From Mesorhizobium caraganae (GTDB taxonomy: Bacteria; Pseudomonadota; Alphaproteobacteria; Rhizobiales; Rhizobiaceae): DNA of 64,000 nt. The stretch is from the NCBI RefSeq assembly GCF_016836705.1, contig NZ_JAFCGY010000004.1, positions 124,001 through 188,000 on the forward strand. Direction: 5' to 3'. The translations under genes were made by a program, and so were the position numbers. Every line of letters starts with the position of its first letter. Position 1 is the first letter of the stretch. Positions 52,257-60,780 of this stretch are shown one piece after another. The notes below the pieces were generated by a model. That model ran no database searches. It had not been told where the DNA came from and saw nothing but the letters and a program-made list of their open reading frames with translations.

Positions 52257-52402
52257 GCAAGCGACAGGCCGCGGGTAGGCCAACCGGGTAGGCCGCCCCC
52301 ACCCGCACGCGGCAAGATGTTACCCGGCAAGGTGTTGTTGCCATTAGCCGCCGAAACGAAACTCCCCATCACCGCTTTGCTGGATCAGGAGGAGTTCGCG
52401 AC

Positions 52403-53593
52403 ATGGCCGGTTTCACCCATCTTTTCATTCCCGGACCGACCAACATTCCCGAACAGGTCCGGCAGGCGATGAACCTGCCGATGGAGGATATGCGCGCCGC
52501 ATCCTTCCCCGATCTCACCTTGCCGCTGTTCGAAGACATCAAGAAGGTGTTCAAGAACGAGACCGGCCGCGTCTTCATCTACCCCTCCTCCGGCACCGGC
52601 GCCTGGGAAGCGGCGATGACCAATGTGCTCAGCCCCGGCGACCGCGTGCTGATGTCGCGCTTCGGCCAGTTCTCGCATCTGTGGGTCGACATGGCCGAGC
52701 GCCTCGGTTTCGAGGTCGACGTGATCGACTGCGAATGGGGCACCGGCGTGCCGCTGGAACTCTATGCCGAGCGGCTGAAGGCCGACAAGGCGCACCGCAT
52801 CAAGGCAGTGTTCTGCACCCAGAACGAGACGGCGACCGGCGTCACCAGCGACGTCGCCGGCTGCCGCGCCGTGCTCGACGACGCCAACCACCCTGCTTTG
52901 CTCTTCGTCGACGGCGTTTCGTCGATCGGCTCGATCGACTTCCGCCAGGAAGAATGGGGCGTCGACTGCGCCGTCAGCGGCTCGCAGAAGGGTTTTATGC
53001 TGCCCGCCGGCCTCGGCTTCCTCTCGGTCAGCAAGAAGGCGCTCGTCGCTTCGAGGAGCGCCACCCACCGGCGCTGCTTTTTCTCCTTCGAGGACATGAT
53101 CCGCGCCAACGATGCCGGCTATTTTCCTTATACCCCGGCTACGCAGCTCTTACGCGGCCTGCGCGCCTCGCTCGACCTGATCACCGAGGAAGGGCTGGAC
53201 AACATCTTCGCCCGTCACCACCGCCTCGCTGAAGGCGTGCGCAAGGCGGTCGACGCCTGGGGCCTGAAACTCTGCGCCAAGGCGCCGAAATGGCATTCCG
53301 ATACGGTTAGCGCCATCCTGGTTCCCGAAGGCATAGACAGCGGCGATGTCGTCAAGCGCGCCTACCAGAAATACCAGACGTCGCTCGGCGGCGGCCTCAA
53401 CAAGGTGATGGGCAAGGTCTTCCGCATCGGCCATCTGGGCTGGCTGAACGAGGTGATGGTGCTGGCCTCGTTGTCGGCAGCCGAAATGGCGCTGCTCGAC
53501 TGCGGCGTGCGGCTGGCGCCCGGCTCCGGCGTCGGCGCCGCCATCCAGCATTTCCGCACCTCGCCCGCCGTGCCGGTCGCCGAAGCCGCCTGA
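52403..53593 (+). CDS. sgaA: serine-glyoxylate aminotransferase
   Basis: This is a 396-residue class V PLP aminotransferase that converts serine plus glyoxylate to hydroxypyruvate plus glycine. N-terminus FIPGPTNIPEQVRQAMNLPM, PSSGTGAWEAAMTNVLSPGD, and the PLP lysine Lys196 in VSGSQKGFMLPAG match SgaA of serine-cycle methylotrophs. AGGAGGAG precedes the ATG. It leads a four-gene operon with mclA (11-base gap), mtkA and mtkB. The related aspartate-glyoxylate aminotransferase BhcA is the main alternative, but the mtkAB-mcl neighbourhood favours SgaA. Confidence 0.88.
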   Translation: MAGFTHLFIPGPTNIPEQVRQAMNLPMEDMRAASFPDLTLPLFEDIKKVFKNETGRVFIYPSSGTGAWEAAMTNVLSPGDRVLMSRFGQFSHLWVDMAERLGFEVDVIDCEWGTGVPLELYAERLKADKAHRIKAVFCTQNETATGVTSDVAGCRAVLDDANHPALLFVDGVSSIGSIDFRQEEWGVDCAVSGSQKGFMLPAGLGFLSVSKKALVASRSATHRRCFFSFEDMIRANDAGYFPYTPATQLLRGLRASLDLITEEGLDNIFARHHRLAEGVRKAVDAWGLKLCAKAPKWHSDTVSAILVPEGIDSGDVVKRAYQKYQTSLGGGLNKVMGKVFRIGHLGWLNEVMVLASLSAAEMALLDCGVRLAPGSGVGAAIQHFRTSPAVPVAEAA

Positions 53594-53604
53594 GGGAGCC
53601 GACT

Positions 53605-54567
53605 ATGAGCCACACCATCAACCATCTGAAGAAACTGAGGCTCCAGCGCAGCGAGCTTGCCGTTCCCGGTTCCAGCCCGGAGATGATCGAAAAGGCCGCG
53701 AACAGTGCCGCCGACTTCATCTTCCTCGACATCGAGGACGCGGTCGCGCCGCCCGACAAGGAGCGCGCCCGCAAGAACATCATCCAGGCGCTGAACGACA
53801 TCGACTGGCGCGCCAAGGGCAAGACCGTCTCGGTGCGCATCAACGGCCTCGACACCCACTACATGTATCGCGACGTGGTCGACGTCATGGAACAGGCCGG
53901 CGACCGGCTGGACACGATTTTGGTGCCGAAGGTCGGCGTGCCGGCCGATCTCTATATGGTCGAGGCCATGGTCAACCAGATCGAGATGGCCAAGGGTTAC
54001 AAGACCCGCGTCGGCCTTGAGGCGCTGATCGAGACAGCGCTCGGCATGGCCAATGTCGAGGCGATTGCCGCGGCCCCCGGCCGGCTGGAAGCGATGCATT
54101 TCGGTGTCGCCGACTATGCAGCCAGCTGCAAGGCGCGCACCGTCAACATTGGCGGGCTCAACCCCGACTATCCCGGCGACCAGTGGCATTTCGCTTTGTC
54201 GCGCATGACCGTTGCCTGCCGCGCCTACGGCCTGCGCGCCATCGACGGACCGTTCGGCGATTTCTCCGATCCGGAGGGCTATATCGCCGGCGCAAAGCGC
54301 GCCGCCGCGCTCGGTATCGAGGGCAAATGGGCGATCCACCCCTCGCAGATCGCGCTTGCCAACGACGTCTTCTCGCCACCGGAAAAAGAGGTCACCCGCG
54401 CCAGGCGCATCCTCGAAGTGCTGAAGGAGGCGGAGGCGCAGGGCAAGGGAGCGGCAGCCCTCGACGGCAAGATGATCGACGCCGCGTCGGAGCGCATGGC
54501 CAGGAACGTATTGGTGGTCAACGAGGCCATCGAACGCGCCGGCCATGCCCGCGTCGCCACGCATTGA
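53605..54567 (+). CDS. mclA: malyl-CoA/beta-methylmalyl-CoA lyase
   Basis: This is a 320-residue HpcH/CitE-family lyase that splits malyl-CoA into glyoxylate and acetyl-CoA. VPGSSPEMIEKAANSAADFI, FLDIEDAVAPPDKERARKN (Mg-binding Glu/Asp) and VEAMVNQIEMAKGYKTRVGL are the family marks; HFGVADYAASCKAR is typical of the Mcl branch rather than citrate lyase beta. It has GGGAG before the start and is 18 bases from mtkA. Beta-methylmalyl-CoA cleavage is possible as a second activity. Confidence 0.88.
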   Translation: MSHTINHLKKLRLQRSELAVPGSSPEMIEKAANSAADFIFLDIEDAVAPPDKERARKNIIQALNDIDWRAKGKTVSVRINGLDTHYMYRDVVDVMEQAGDRLDTILVPKVGVPADLYMVEAMVNQIEMAKGYKTRVGLEALIETALGMANVEAIAAAPGRLEAMHFGVADYAASCKARTVNIGGLNPDYPGDQWHFALSRMTVACRAYGLRAIDGPFGDFSDPEGYIAGAKRAAALGIEGKWAIHPSQIALANDVFSPPEKEVTRARRILEVLKEAEAQGKGAAALDGKMIDAASERMARNVLVVNEAIERAGHARVATH

Positions 54568-54585
54568 CTGTTCAGGGAGGATAAA

Positions 54586-55770
54586 ATGGACATTCACGAA
54601 TATCAGGCCAAGGAACTGCTGGCGCGCCATGGCGTGCATGTGCCGCGCGGCGGGCTGGCCTACAGCCCCGAGCAGGCAACTTACCGGGCGCGCGAGATCG
54701 GCGGCGCCAAATGGGTGCTGAAGGCGCAGGTGCATTCCGGCGCGCGCGGCAAGGCCGGCGGCATCAAGCTGTGCGCCAATGACGAGGAAATCTCCAACGC
54801 CGCCGAGGCCATGCTCGGCCGCAAGCTGGTGACCCAGCAGACCGGCCCGCGCGGCAAGCTTATTTCGCGCCTCTACCTCGAGGAAGCCGTCGATATCGCG
54901 CAGGAGCTCTATGTCGGTTTCGTCCTCGACCGCAAGGAAGAGCGCGTCATGATCGTGGCCTCGGCCGCCGGCGGCATGGAGATCGAGGACATCGTCGAAA
55001 AGGCGCCCAATTCCATCCTGCGCACATCGGTCGATCCCGGCGTCGGCATGCAGCGTTTTCAGGCGCGCGAAATCGCCTTCGGGCTCGGCCTCGACCACAA
55101 TCTGATCGGCAAGGCGACCGAAACCATCTTCAGCTGCTACCAGGTGTTCCGCGACTACGACGCCTCGATGCTAGAGATCAATCCTCTGGTGGTGACCCGC
55201 GACGGTAATCTGATCGCGCTCGACGCAAAAATGTCGTTCGACGAGAACGCGCTGTTCCGCCGCCCGGAAATCTCCGAGCTGCGCGACAAGAGCCAGGAAG
55301 ACCCGCGCGAAACCTTCGCCAGCGACCGCGGCCTCTCCTATGTCGGCCTCGACGGCAATATAGGCTGCATCATCAATGGCGCCGGCCTCGCCATGGCGAC
55401 CATGGACATGATCAAGATCGCCGGCGGCGAGCCGGCCAACTTCCTCGACATCGGCGGCGGCGCCTCGCCCGAACGGGTGGCGAAATCCTTCCGCGCCGTG
55501 CTCGGTGACAAGAATGTCGAGACCATCCTGGTCAACATCTTCGCCGGCATCAACCGCTGCGACTGGGTCGCCGAGGGCGTCATCAAGGCGATCCGCGAGG
55601 TCGGCGTCAACGTGCCGCTGGTGGTCAGGCTTTCCGGCACCAGGGCCGAGGAAGGACGCCGCATCCTGGCCGATTCCGGCGAGGCGGTGATCGTTGCCGA
55701 CACGCTGGCCGAAGCCGCCGAAAAAGCCGTCGCCGCCTGGCGCGCGGCCACCAAGAAAAAAGCAGCCTGA
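54586..55770 (+). CDS. mtkA: malate-CoA ligase (malate thiokinase) beta subunit
   Basis: This is a 394-residue ATP-grasp protein of the SucC type. [40 protein letters not shown] and [18 protein letters not shown] are conserved; the nucleotide and CoA-ligase domains follow, with [19 protein letters not shown]. Together with MtkB it makes malyl-CoA from malate, CoA and ATP. Its identity as MtkA rather than succinyl-CoA synthetase rests on the sgaA-mclA-mtkA-mtkB context. GGGAGG precedes the ATG; mtkB follows after 14 bases. Confidence 0.87.
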   Translation: MDIHEYQAKELLARHGVHVPRGGLAYSPEQATYRAREIGGAKWVLKAQVHSGARGKAGGIKLCANDEEISNAAEAMLGRKLVTQQTGPRGKLISRLYLEEAVDIAQELYVGFVLDRKEERVMIVASAAGGMEIEDIVEKAPNSILRTSVDPGVGMQRFQAREIAFGLGLDHNLIGKATETIFSCYQVFRDYDASMLEINPLVVTRDGNLIALDAKMSFDENALFRRPEISELRDKSQEDPRETFASDRGLSYVGLDGNIGCIINGAGLAMATMDMIKIAGGEPANFLDIGGGASPERVAKSFRAVLGDKNVETILVNIFAGINRCDWVAEGVIKAIREVGVNVPLVVRLSGTRAEEGRRILADSGEAVIVADTLAEAAEKAVAAWRAATKKKAA

Positions 55771-55784
55771 GGGAGGTCGAGACA

Positions 55785-56684
55785 ATGGCAATTCTGCTCA
55801 ACCGCAGCACCCGCGTGATCGTGCAAGGGTTTACCGGCAAGATCGGCAGCTTCCACGCCGACGACATGAAACGCTACGGCACCAAGCTGGTCGGCGGCGT
55901 CACCCCCGGCAAGGGCGGCCAGAAGCATCTCGGGCTGCCCGTCTTCAACACGGTCAAGGGCGCGGTGCGCGAGACCCGCGCCGAGGCCAGCATCGTCTTC
56001 GTGCCGCCGCCCTTTGCCGCCGATTCGATCATGGAAGCGGCGGACGCCGGCATTAAACTCTGCGTCTGCATCACCGACGGCATCCCCTCGCAGGACATGA
56101 TGCAGGTCAAGCGCTACATGCTGCGCTACCGCTACGAAGACCGCATGCGGCTGATCGGCCCGAACTGCGCCGGCGTCATCACGCCGGGACAGGCGCTGAT
56201 GGGCATCATGCCTGGCAGCATCTATCTGCCGGGCCGCGTCGGCATTGTCGGCCGCTCCGGCACGCTCGGCTACGAGGCCGCGTCGCAGATGAAGGCGCTC
56301 GGCATCGGCGTGTCGACCAGCGTCGGCATCGGCGGCGATCCGATCAACGGCTCCTCCTTCAAGGACATGCTGAAACTGTTCGAACAGGATGACGATACCG
56401 ACGCCGTTGTTATGATCGGCGAGATCGGCGGACCGCAGGAAGCCGAAGCCGCGATCTGGGCGCGTGACAATATGCGCAAGCCGCTGATCGCCTATATCGC
56501 CGGCCTCTCCGCCCCGAAAGGCCGCCGCATGGGCCACGCCGGCGCCATCATCTCGGCCTTCGGAGAGTCGGCGCAGGAAAAGGTGGAGATCCTGAAGGAA
56601 GCCGGCGTCATCATCGTGCCGACGCCGTCCTCCTTCGGCGAGGTGGTGGCCGATACGCTGTCGCGGATGAAGAAGGCCGCCTAA
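55785..56684 (+). CDS. mtkB: malate-CoA ligase (malate thiokinase) alpha subunit
   Basis: This is a 299-residue SucD-type subunit. [40 protein letters not shown], and the phospho-histidine His251 in [16 protein letters not shown] are intact. It completes the malate thiokinase and ends the operon. A TauD-like gene converges 45 bases later with no clear terminator between. Confidence 0.87.
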   Translation: MAILLNRSTRVIVQGFTGKIGSFHADDMKRYGTKLVGGVTPGKGGQKHLGLPVFNTVKGAVRETRAEASIVFVPPPFAADSIMEAADAGIKLCVCITDGIPSQDMMQVKRYMLRYRYEDRMRLIGPNCAGVITPGQALMGIMPGSIYLPGRVGIVGRSGTLGYEAASQMKALGIGVSTSVGIGGDPINGSSFKDMLKLFEQDDDTDAVVMIGEIGGPQEAEAAIWARDNMRKPLIAYIAGLSAPKGRRMGHAGAIISAFGESAQEKVEILKEAGVIIVPTPSSFGEVVADTLSRMKKAA

Positions 56685-56729
56685 ACAGCGGCCCCCTCGA
56701 ATTCAACCGCGCCTCAGGCGACCCAGGCC

Positions 56730-57662
56730 TCAGGCGGCCTTGTCGGTCGCGGGCTTCGCAACCTTGGTGCGGGTGGCGCTGCGGCGGCCGTCGACGCTGA
56801 CGGGAATGTCGCCGTCGACCGTGGCGCGACGCACGACCCGGTGCTGATCGCCATAGTCGTTGACTGCGTAGTGCTGCGTGGCCCGGTTGTCCCAGATCGC
56901 CACATCGCCGGCTCTCCAGCGCCAGCGGACGGTGTTCTCCGGCGCGGTGACATAGGACTGGAACACCTCGTAGAGCCGCGCGGAATCGCTTTTGGACAGA
57001 CCGATCAGCCGTTGCACGAAATTGCCGAGCAGCAGTGTGCGCTCGCCTGTTTCGGGATGGACGCGGACAACGGGATGCTCGGTCTCGTAGATCGTCGAGG
57101 TGAAGACCTCCTCGAAGTGTTTCTTTTCCGCGGCGCTCGCACGCGGCCGGACCGCCGCGTAGTCGTAGACGTTGCTGTGAACCGCCCAGAGATTGTCCGC
57201 GAGCAGCTTCAATGGCTCGGGCAGGTCCTGGTAGGCGGCGGCGGTGTTCGACCAGATGGTGTCGCCGCCGGCCGGCGGTATGACGACGCCGCGAAGAACG
57301 GAGAATTTCGGATAGGCGTCAACGAAGGTGACGTCGGTGTGCCACTGATCGGCGCGACCGCCGCCACGGCTCGAATCGAGCTCGAGAATGGACGCCGTTC
57401 CCTTGACGGGACCCTGGGTCGGATGCGGCACGAGGTCGCCGAGACGATGCGCGAAGCGCTCCTGCTCGACATCATCGAGATGGGCCTGGTCGCGGAAGAA
57501 GACGACCTTGTGCCGCAACAGGATCTGGTTGATCGCTGAGACCGTCTGCTGCGGCAGATCGCCGGAAAGCCGTATGTTCCTGATTTCCGCGCCGACACGC
57601 CCCGTAAGCGGGACAATATCGGCTTCCGGAATGGTCTGCTCTACGGGTGCAAGTTTGGGCAT
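56730..57662 (-). CDS. TauD/TfdA-family 2-oxoglutarate/Fe(II) dioxygenase (alkylsulfatase AtsK-like)
   Basis: This is a 310-residue dioxygenase. The iron triad is complete: His108 and Asp110 in QWHTDVTF and His264 in ATQHYAVNDYG, with Arg279 as the 2-oxoglutarate anchor. Residue numbers and the VSVDGRRSAT tail are nearest to AtsK-type alkylsulfatases, which release sulfate from alkyl sulfates, rather than to taurine dioxygenase itself. It is monocistronic and convergent to mtkB. No sulfonate importer is next to it; the NMT1-type importers elsewhere in the window could supply the substrate, but that is speculative. Confidence 0.83.
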   Translation of the reverse strand: MPKLAPVEQTIPEADIVPLTGRVGAEIRNIRLSGDLPQQTVSAINQILLRHKVVFFRDQAHLDDVEQERFAHRLGDLVPHPTQGPVKGTASILELDSSRGGGRADQWHTDVTFVDAYPKFSVLRGVVIPPAGGDTIWSNTAAAYQDLPEPLKLLADNLWAVHSNVYDYAAVRPRASAAEKKHFEEVFTSTIYETEHPVVRVHPETGERTLLLGNFVQRLIGLSKSDSARLYEVFQSYVTAPENTVRWRWRAGDVAIWDNRATQHYAVNDYGDQHRVVRRATVDGDIPVSVDGRRSATRTKVAKPATDKAA

Positions 57663-58051
57663 GGAAAACCTCTATCCTCTGGACTGCGGGCTGCTGGCAA
57701 TGCTCCGCCGTTACCGGCCGCGCGCGATCGGCGGGAGCACACCCCCTTCACAGGGAGCTGTCTTGCTTGCTTACGAAAGCGCTGATCGCAACTCAGGGAG
57801 GCGAAGGCCGCCAGGACTTGCGAGCAGTACCGAGACCCATTCAAAACGTAATTCTACAAATTCCATAGAAAAAGTGTTATGGGGAAGCGTCCCAACAAGG
57901 CAGGAAGCCGTTTCCGGGCAAATGAGCTGCGCTGATGGCGATGCATCCACCATCGGGACCTAGGAGCGCGCGGCGGCTGCCGCAAGCAGCAGGACGTCGC
58001 AACCTGATCTCATTAGGATTTAGGCGATTCCGATCGCGATGGATCGGATGT
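57663..58051. other. intergenic region between the TauD-like gene and tRNA-Leu
   Basis: This is 389 bases of non-coding appearance. It contains a dyad (57852-57870, listed separately) and, next to the tRNA, a CCGATC/GATCGG hairpin at about 58031-58049 that could terminate the tRNA transcript. Frames open here show no family-like sequence and no ribosome binding sites. Confidence 0.45.
57852..57870 (-). promoter_or_regulatory. dyad that may control the TauD-like gene
   Basis: TTCTACAAATTCCATAGAA has perfect 5-base arms (TTCTA/TAGAA) and an AT-rich centre in a GC-rich genome. The shape suits a LysR-type box. It lies about 190 bases upstream of the TauD-like start on the minus strand, rather far for direct promoter control, and no LysR gene is adjacent. 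Confidence 0.25.
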
Positions 58052-58136
58052 TGGTGCGGTCGAGAAGACTCGAACTTCCACGGGTTGCCCCACAGCGACC
58101 TCAACGCTGCGCGTCTACCAATTCCGCCACGACCGC
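58052..58136 (-). tRNA. tRNA-Leu (anticodon GAG)
   Basis: On the minus strand GCGGTCGTGGCGGAATTGG starts an 85-base cloverleaf. Acceptor arms GCGGTCG/CGACCGC, D loop with GGTAGACGC, anticodon stem CAGCG/CGCTG with loop TTGAGGT (anticodon GAG), a long variable arm, and GTTCGAGTC for the T loop. The 3' CCA is encoded. Class II (long variable arm) structure and anticodon identify leucine. Confidence 0.95.
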
Positions 58137-58370
58137 CCGTGGTAGGAGCCGGAACGAACCGGCTCGCGGCGTGTAGCAAATCGTTTCCGGCGAAACAAGG
58201 GCGCGGTGCGCAATAATCGCCGGGAATTGGCATAACAGTCGGGAAGGCCGAAATGCGCTGATATCTGGACGTTTCAACCGGATACCGCCATATGAAGGGC
58301 AAATGCATTCCGCCCCAGAGCGCAAGGCGGTTTCGGAAGCCGGCATGCATTGCGCGAAAAACGAAAAGCC

Positions 58371-59114
58371 ATGACAGAACGCAGCCAGATCGCCACGTCG
58401 TTCCTGCCCTTGCCCGGCTCAGCACCGGTCGAATGGCGCATCGAGCCCGGCCTGACCGGCTACACCGATGCGCTTGCCCTGATGGAAGCACGTGCCGAGG
58501 CGATCCGCACCGGTGCCGCCGCCGAGTTGGTCTGGCTGGTCGAGCACCCGCCGCTTTACACCGCCGGCACCAGCGCCCGTATCGAAGACCTGATCGACCC
58601 CGACCGTTTCCCGGTCTTCGCGGCCGGACGCGGCGGCGAATACACCTATCATGGGCCAGGCCAGCGGGTCGCCTACGTCATGCTCGACCTGAAGCGCCGG
58701 CGCGAGGACGTGCGCGCCTTCGTCGCCGCGCTCGAACAATGGATCATCGGCACGCTCGCCGCCTTCAACGTGCGCGGCGAACGCCGCGAGGACCGCGTCG
58801 GCGTCTGGGTGGTGCGGCCCGATCGTCCCTCCCTGCCCGACGGCTCGCCGGCCGAGGACAAGATCGCGGCCATCGGCATCCGGTTGCGGCGCTGGGTGAG
58901 CTTTCACGGCATTGCCGTCAATGTCGAACCGGATCTCAGCCATTTCAGCGGCATCGTGCCCTGCGGCGTGCCGGACCACGGCGTCACCAGCCTTGTCGAT
59001 CTCGGCCTGCCCGTGACCATGGCCGATTTCGACCTGGCGCTGAAATCCGCCTTCGAGGATGTTTTTGGGGCAGCCGAGGCTATTTCTGCCGAACCGGCGC
59101 GCAAGGCCGGCTGA
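58371..59114 (+). CDS. lipB: lipoyl(octanoyl) transferase
   Basis: This is a 247-residue octanoyltransferase from the ATG at 58371; an ATG at 58350 would add seven residues. [33 protein letters not shown] and the catalytic pair Lys164 ([10 protein letters not shown]) and Cys198 ([10 protein letters not shown]) identify LipB, which transfers octanoyl groups from ACP to lipoyl domains. It is somewhat longer than the enterobacterial enzyme because of the [10 protein letters not shown] loop. It stands between tRNA-Leu and a convergent M50 protease gene. Confidence 0.92.
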   Translation: MTERSQIATSFLPLPGSAPVEWRIEPGLTGYTDALALMEARAEAIRTGAAAELVWLVEHPPLYTAGTSARIEDLIDPDRFPVFAAGRGGEYTYHGPGQRVAYVMLDLKRRREDVRAFVAALEQWIIGTLAAFNVRGERREDRVGVWVVRPDRPSLPDGSPAEDKIAAIGIRLRRWVSFHGIAVNVEPDLSHFSGIVPCGVPDHGVTSLVDLGLPVTMADFDLALKSAFEDVFGAAEAISAEPARKAG

Positions 59115-59135
59115 AGCCGCATCTCGATCAAACGC

Positions 59136-60386
59136 TCAGAGAAGCTTGGCCGAGGCCCACAGCAGGCCGTAACCATGAATGGCGAAGACGGCCAATAGCG
59201 CGCCAGCCATGGCGAAACGGTCGAAGGTGCCGATCGGCTTCAGTTCGTGGCGCGGCTTTACCCCGCTGCCCACGGTCAGCAGGCTGAGAATGGCAAAGAC
59301 CGCGCCTGCCACCAGCAGAAAGCCTTGGGAAAAACCAGCGAACCAGCCCACCGCCAGCAAAGCCGAAAGCAAACAGAACGAAGCCAGCGCCAGCGCGATC
59401 GGGCCTGGGCAGATCTGGCGCAGCACCTGGCCGCCGTCGAATTTCCACACCGGCACCAGATTGGCGATGTTGAACAGCGCGGCAAAGCCGGCGAGCGTCG
59501 CCAGAAGGGCGGCGGCCGGCCGATGCCCCTCGCTAGAAGCGAAGCTGCTGGTGACGATCAGCAGCGGCACCAGGAAAGCGGAAAAGCCGGCGCCCATCAG
59601 CGCCACGAAGGCGACCTCGAACCGGCTGTCATAGGGCCGCCCGCCAATAGCGATGCCGCCGAGCAGCGGGATGAAGATCATCCGCGCCTTGCGATGCCCG
59701 GTGAGCCGGAAAGCCGCCATATGGCCGAGTTCATGCAGGGCGACCACCGAGGTCAGGATCGCGGCCAGCGCAAAGCCACCGGGATTGAGCCCGAAGAACG
59801 GCCACAGAATGAAGGCCGACAGAATGGCAAAGCCGACCTGGCTCAGCGGATGCTCGAACCAGCCGCCTTTGCGATACTGTCCGGTCCTCGCCCAGATCTG
59901 CAGCTTACCGAGCTCGCGGCGCATGGCGAAGTAGCGGAACACCAGGAAGGCGACGCCGTGATAGCGGTCGGTCTGGCTGAGCGTCACACGCGTGGCAGCA
60001 CCTTCCGAGACGAGTTCGGTGGTCTCGTAAAAATCCTTCCAGAACGAAGCATCGAGCGCGGTATCCTCGATGACGCGCATCGAAAACCGACTGCCTTCGA
60101 CGACGTCTTCGAAGCGCGACCTGCGCTCGATCGGCTGGCCGTCGCGGCCTTCCCAGGACAGCATGATGCGGGTCGTACCCTGCCCGTCCAACGGCTCGGC
60201 CGAGAGTATCTCGCCAGACCAGCCGGCGTCGCTGCCGAGCGGCCACAGCGCCTGCCAGAGGCGCTGCCGGTCCATGGCAACCACGCGGCTGAGCCTCACC
60301 GTGCGCAAACCGAGCGGCGCGGTCATCAAAAGGAAAATCAGTCCGAGATTGCCGGCCACGAGAAGGGCCGTGATGATCGGCGACAC
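59136..60386 (-). CDS. site-2 (M50) metalloprotease-family membrane protein
   Basis: This is a 416-residue protein. After an N-terminal helix there is a soluble region of about 140 residues resembling a polyketide-cyclase/SRPBCC-type fold. The membrane part follows, with zinc motif ALHELGHMAAF (HExxH near residue 218) and the second motif NLVPVWKFDGGQ (NxxPxxxxDG), so the metal site is complete. Such proteases cut membrane-embedded substrates. The SRPBCC-like insertion ahead of the protease is uncommon among classical RseP-type enzymes. GTG start at 60386. It converges on lipB. Confidence 0.78.
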   Translation of the reverse strand: MSPIITALLVAGNLGLIFLLMTAPLGLRTVRLSRVVAMDRQRLWQALWPLGSDAGWSGEILSAEPLDGQGTTRIMLSWEGRDGQPIERRSRFEDVVEGSRFSMRVIEDTALDASFWKDFYETTELVSEGAATRVTLSQTDRYHGVAFLVFRYFAMRRELGKLQIWARTGQYRKGGWFEHPLSQVGFAILSAFILWPFFGLNPGGFALAAILTSVVALHELGHMAAFRLTGHRKARMIFIPLLGGIAIGGRPYDSRFEVAFVALMGAGFSAFLVPLLIVTSSFASSEGHRPAAALLATLAGFAALFNIANLVPVWKFDGGQVLRQICPGPIALALASFCLLSALLAVGWFAGFSQGFLLVAGAVFAILSLLTVGSGVKPRHELKPIGTFDRFAMAGALLAVFAIHGYGLLWASAKLL

Positions 60387-60501
60387 TTGGGCGTTTGCTC
60401 CCTGTCTTGACAGGGCACCCTAGCGTCATGGCGGCAAGAAAGGCTTAACAACACAACGCCCTCCTGCCCGCCTCAAAACACTGCGGCGAACCGCAGACTA
60501 A

Positions 60502-60588
60502 TCACATGGCGCCGATCCAGACGGCCATGGAAACGAGAAACGCACTCATGCACACCAACGAAACGACGTCCTGAACAAGATCGCTCAT
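60502..60588 (-). CDS. 28-residue single-helix membrane micropeptide under LexA control (SidA-like candidate)
   Basis: An ATG at 60588 with AGGAG at ideal spacing opens a 28-codon frame. The product starts MSDLVQDVV, and the rest (SLVCMSAFLVSMAVWIGAM) is one hydrophobic helix. It is too short for normal gene calls. Its promoter is overlaid by three LexA half-sites (60611-60636). Caulobacter SidA is a 29-residue SOS-induced inner-membrane inhibitor of division that acts on FtsW/FtsN; size, topology and control are alike here, but I make no claim of sequence homology. A toxin of the inner-membrane type is an alternative. The next minus-strand gene, the M50 protease, starts 116 bases downstream. 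Confidence 0.65.
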   Translation of the reverse strand: MSDLVQDVVSLVCMSAFLVSMAVWIGAM

Positions 60589-60610
60589 AACTCTCTCCTG
60601 TTGTTGCTAT

Positions 60611-60645
60611 GTTCGTATTTTGTTCTAATTTTGTTCGAATGTCAA
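60611..60645 (-). promoter_or_regulatory. promoter overlapped by three LexA half-sites (SOS box)
   Basis: On the minus strand a perfect -35 (TTGACA, 60645-60640) is followed after 17 bases by CAAAAT (60622-60617), a 4/6 match to the -10. Within this stretch GAAC occurs three times at exact 7-base spacing (60636-60633, 60625-60622, 60614-60611), making GAAC-N7-GAAC-N7-GAAC. GAAC-N7-GAAC is the LexA operator of alphaproteobacteria. The boxes cover the spacer, -10 and start region, so LexA would repress the micropeptide gene at 60588. Confidence 0.8.
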
Positions 60646-60780
60646 GGACTGGAAAACGGCATGCCGACGAATCCTGACAGCCGGTTTGGACAAGGTTAAG
60701 AAAGCGTTGATATGATCAGGGGCGGGATCATGCGGTGGAGGATATCCCCTGCTTCAGGTCGCGAGTTGCTCGCGAATGTC

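Noticed and set aside
57877..58491. Open frame of 204 codons on the minus strand across the tRNA
   Set aside because: It runs through the tRNA-Leu gene and the lipB start region and has no recognisable domain.
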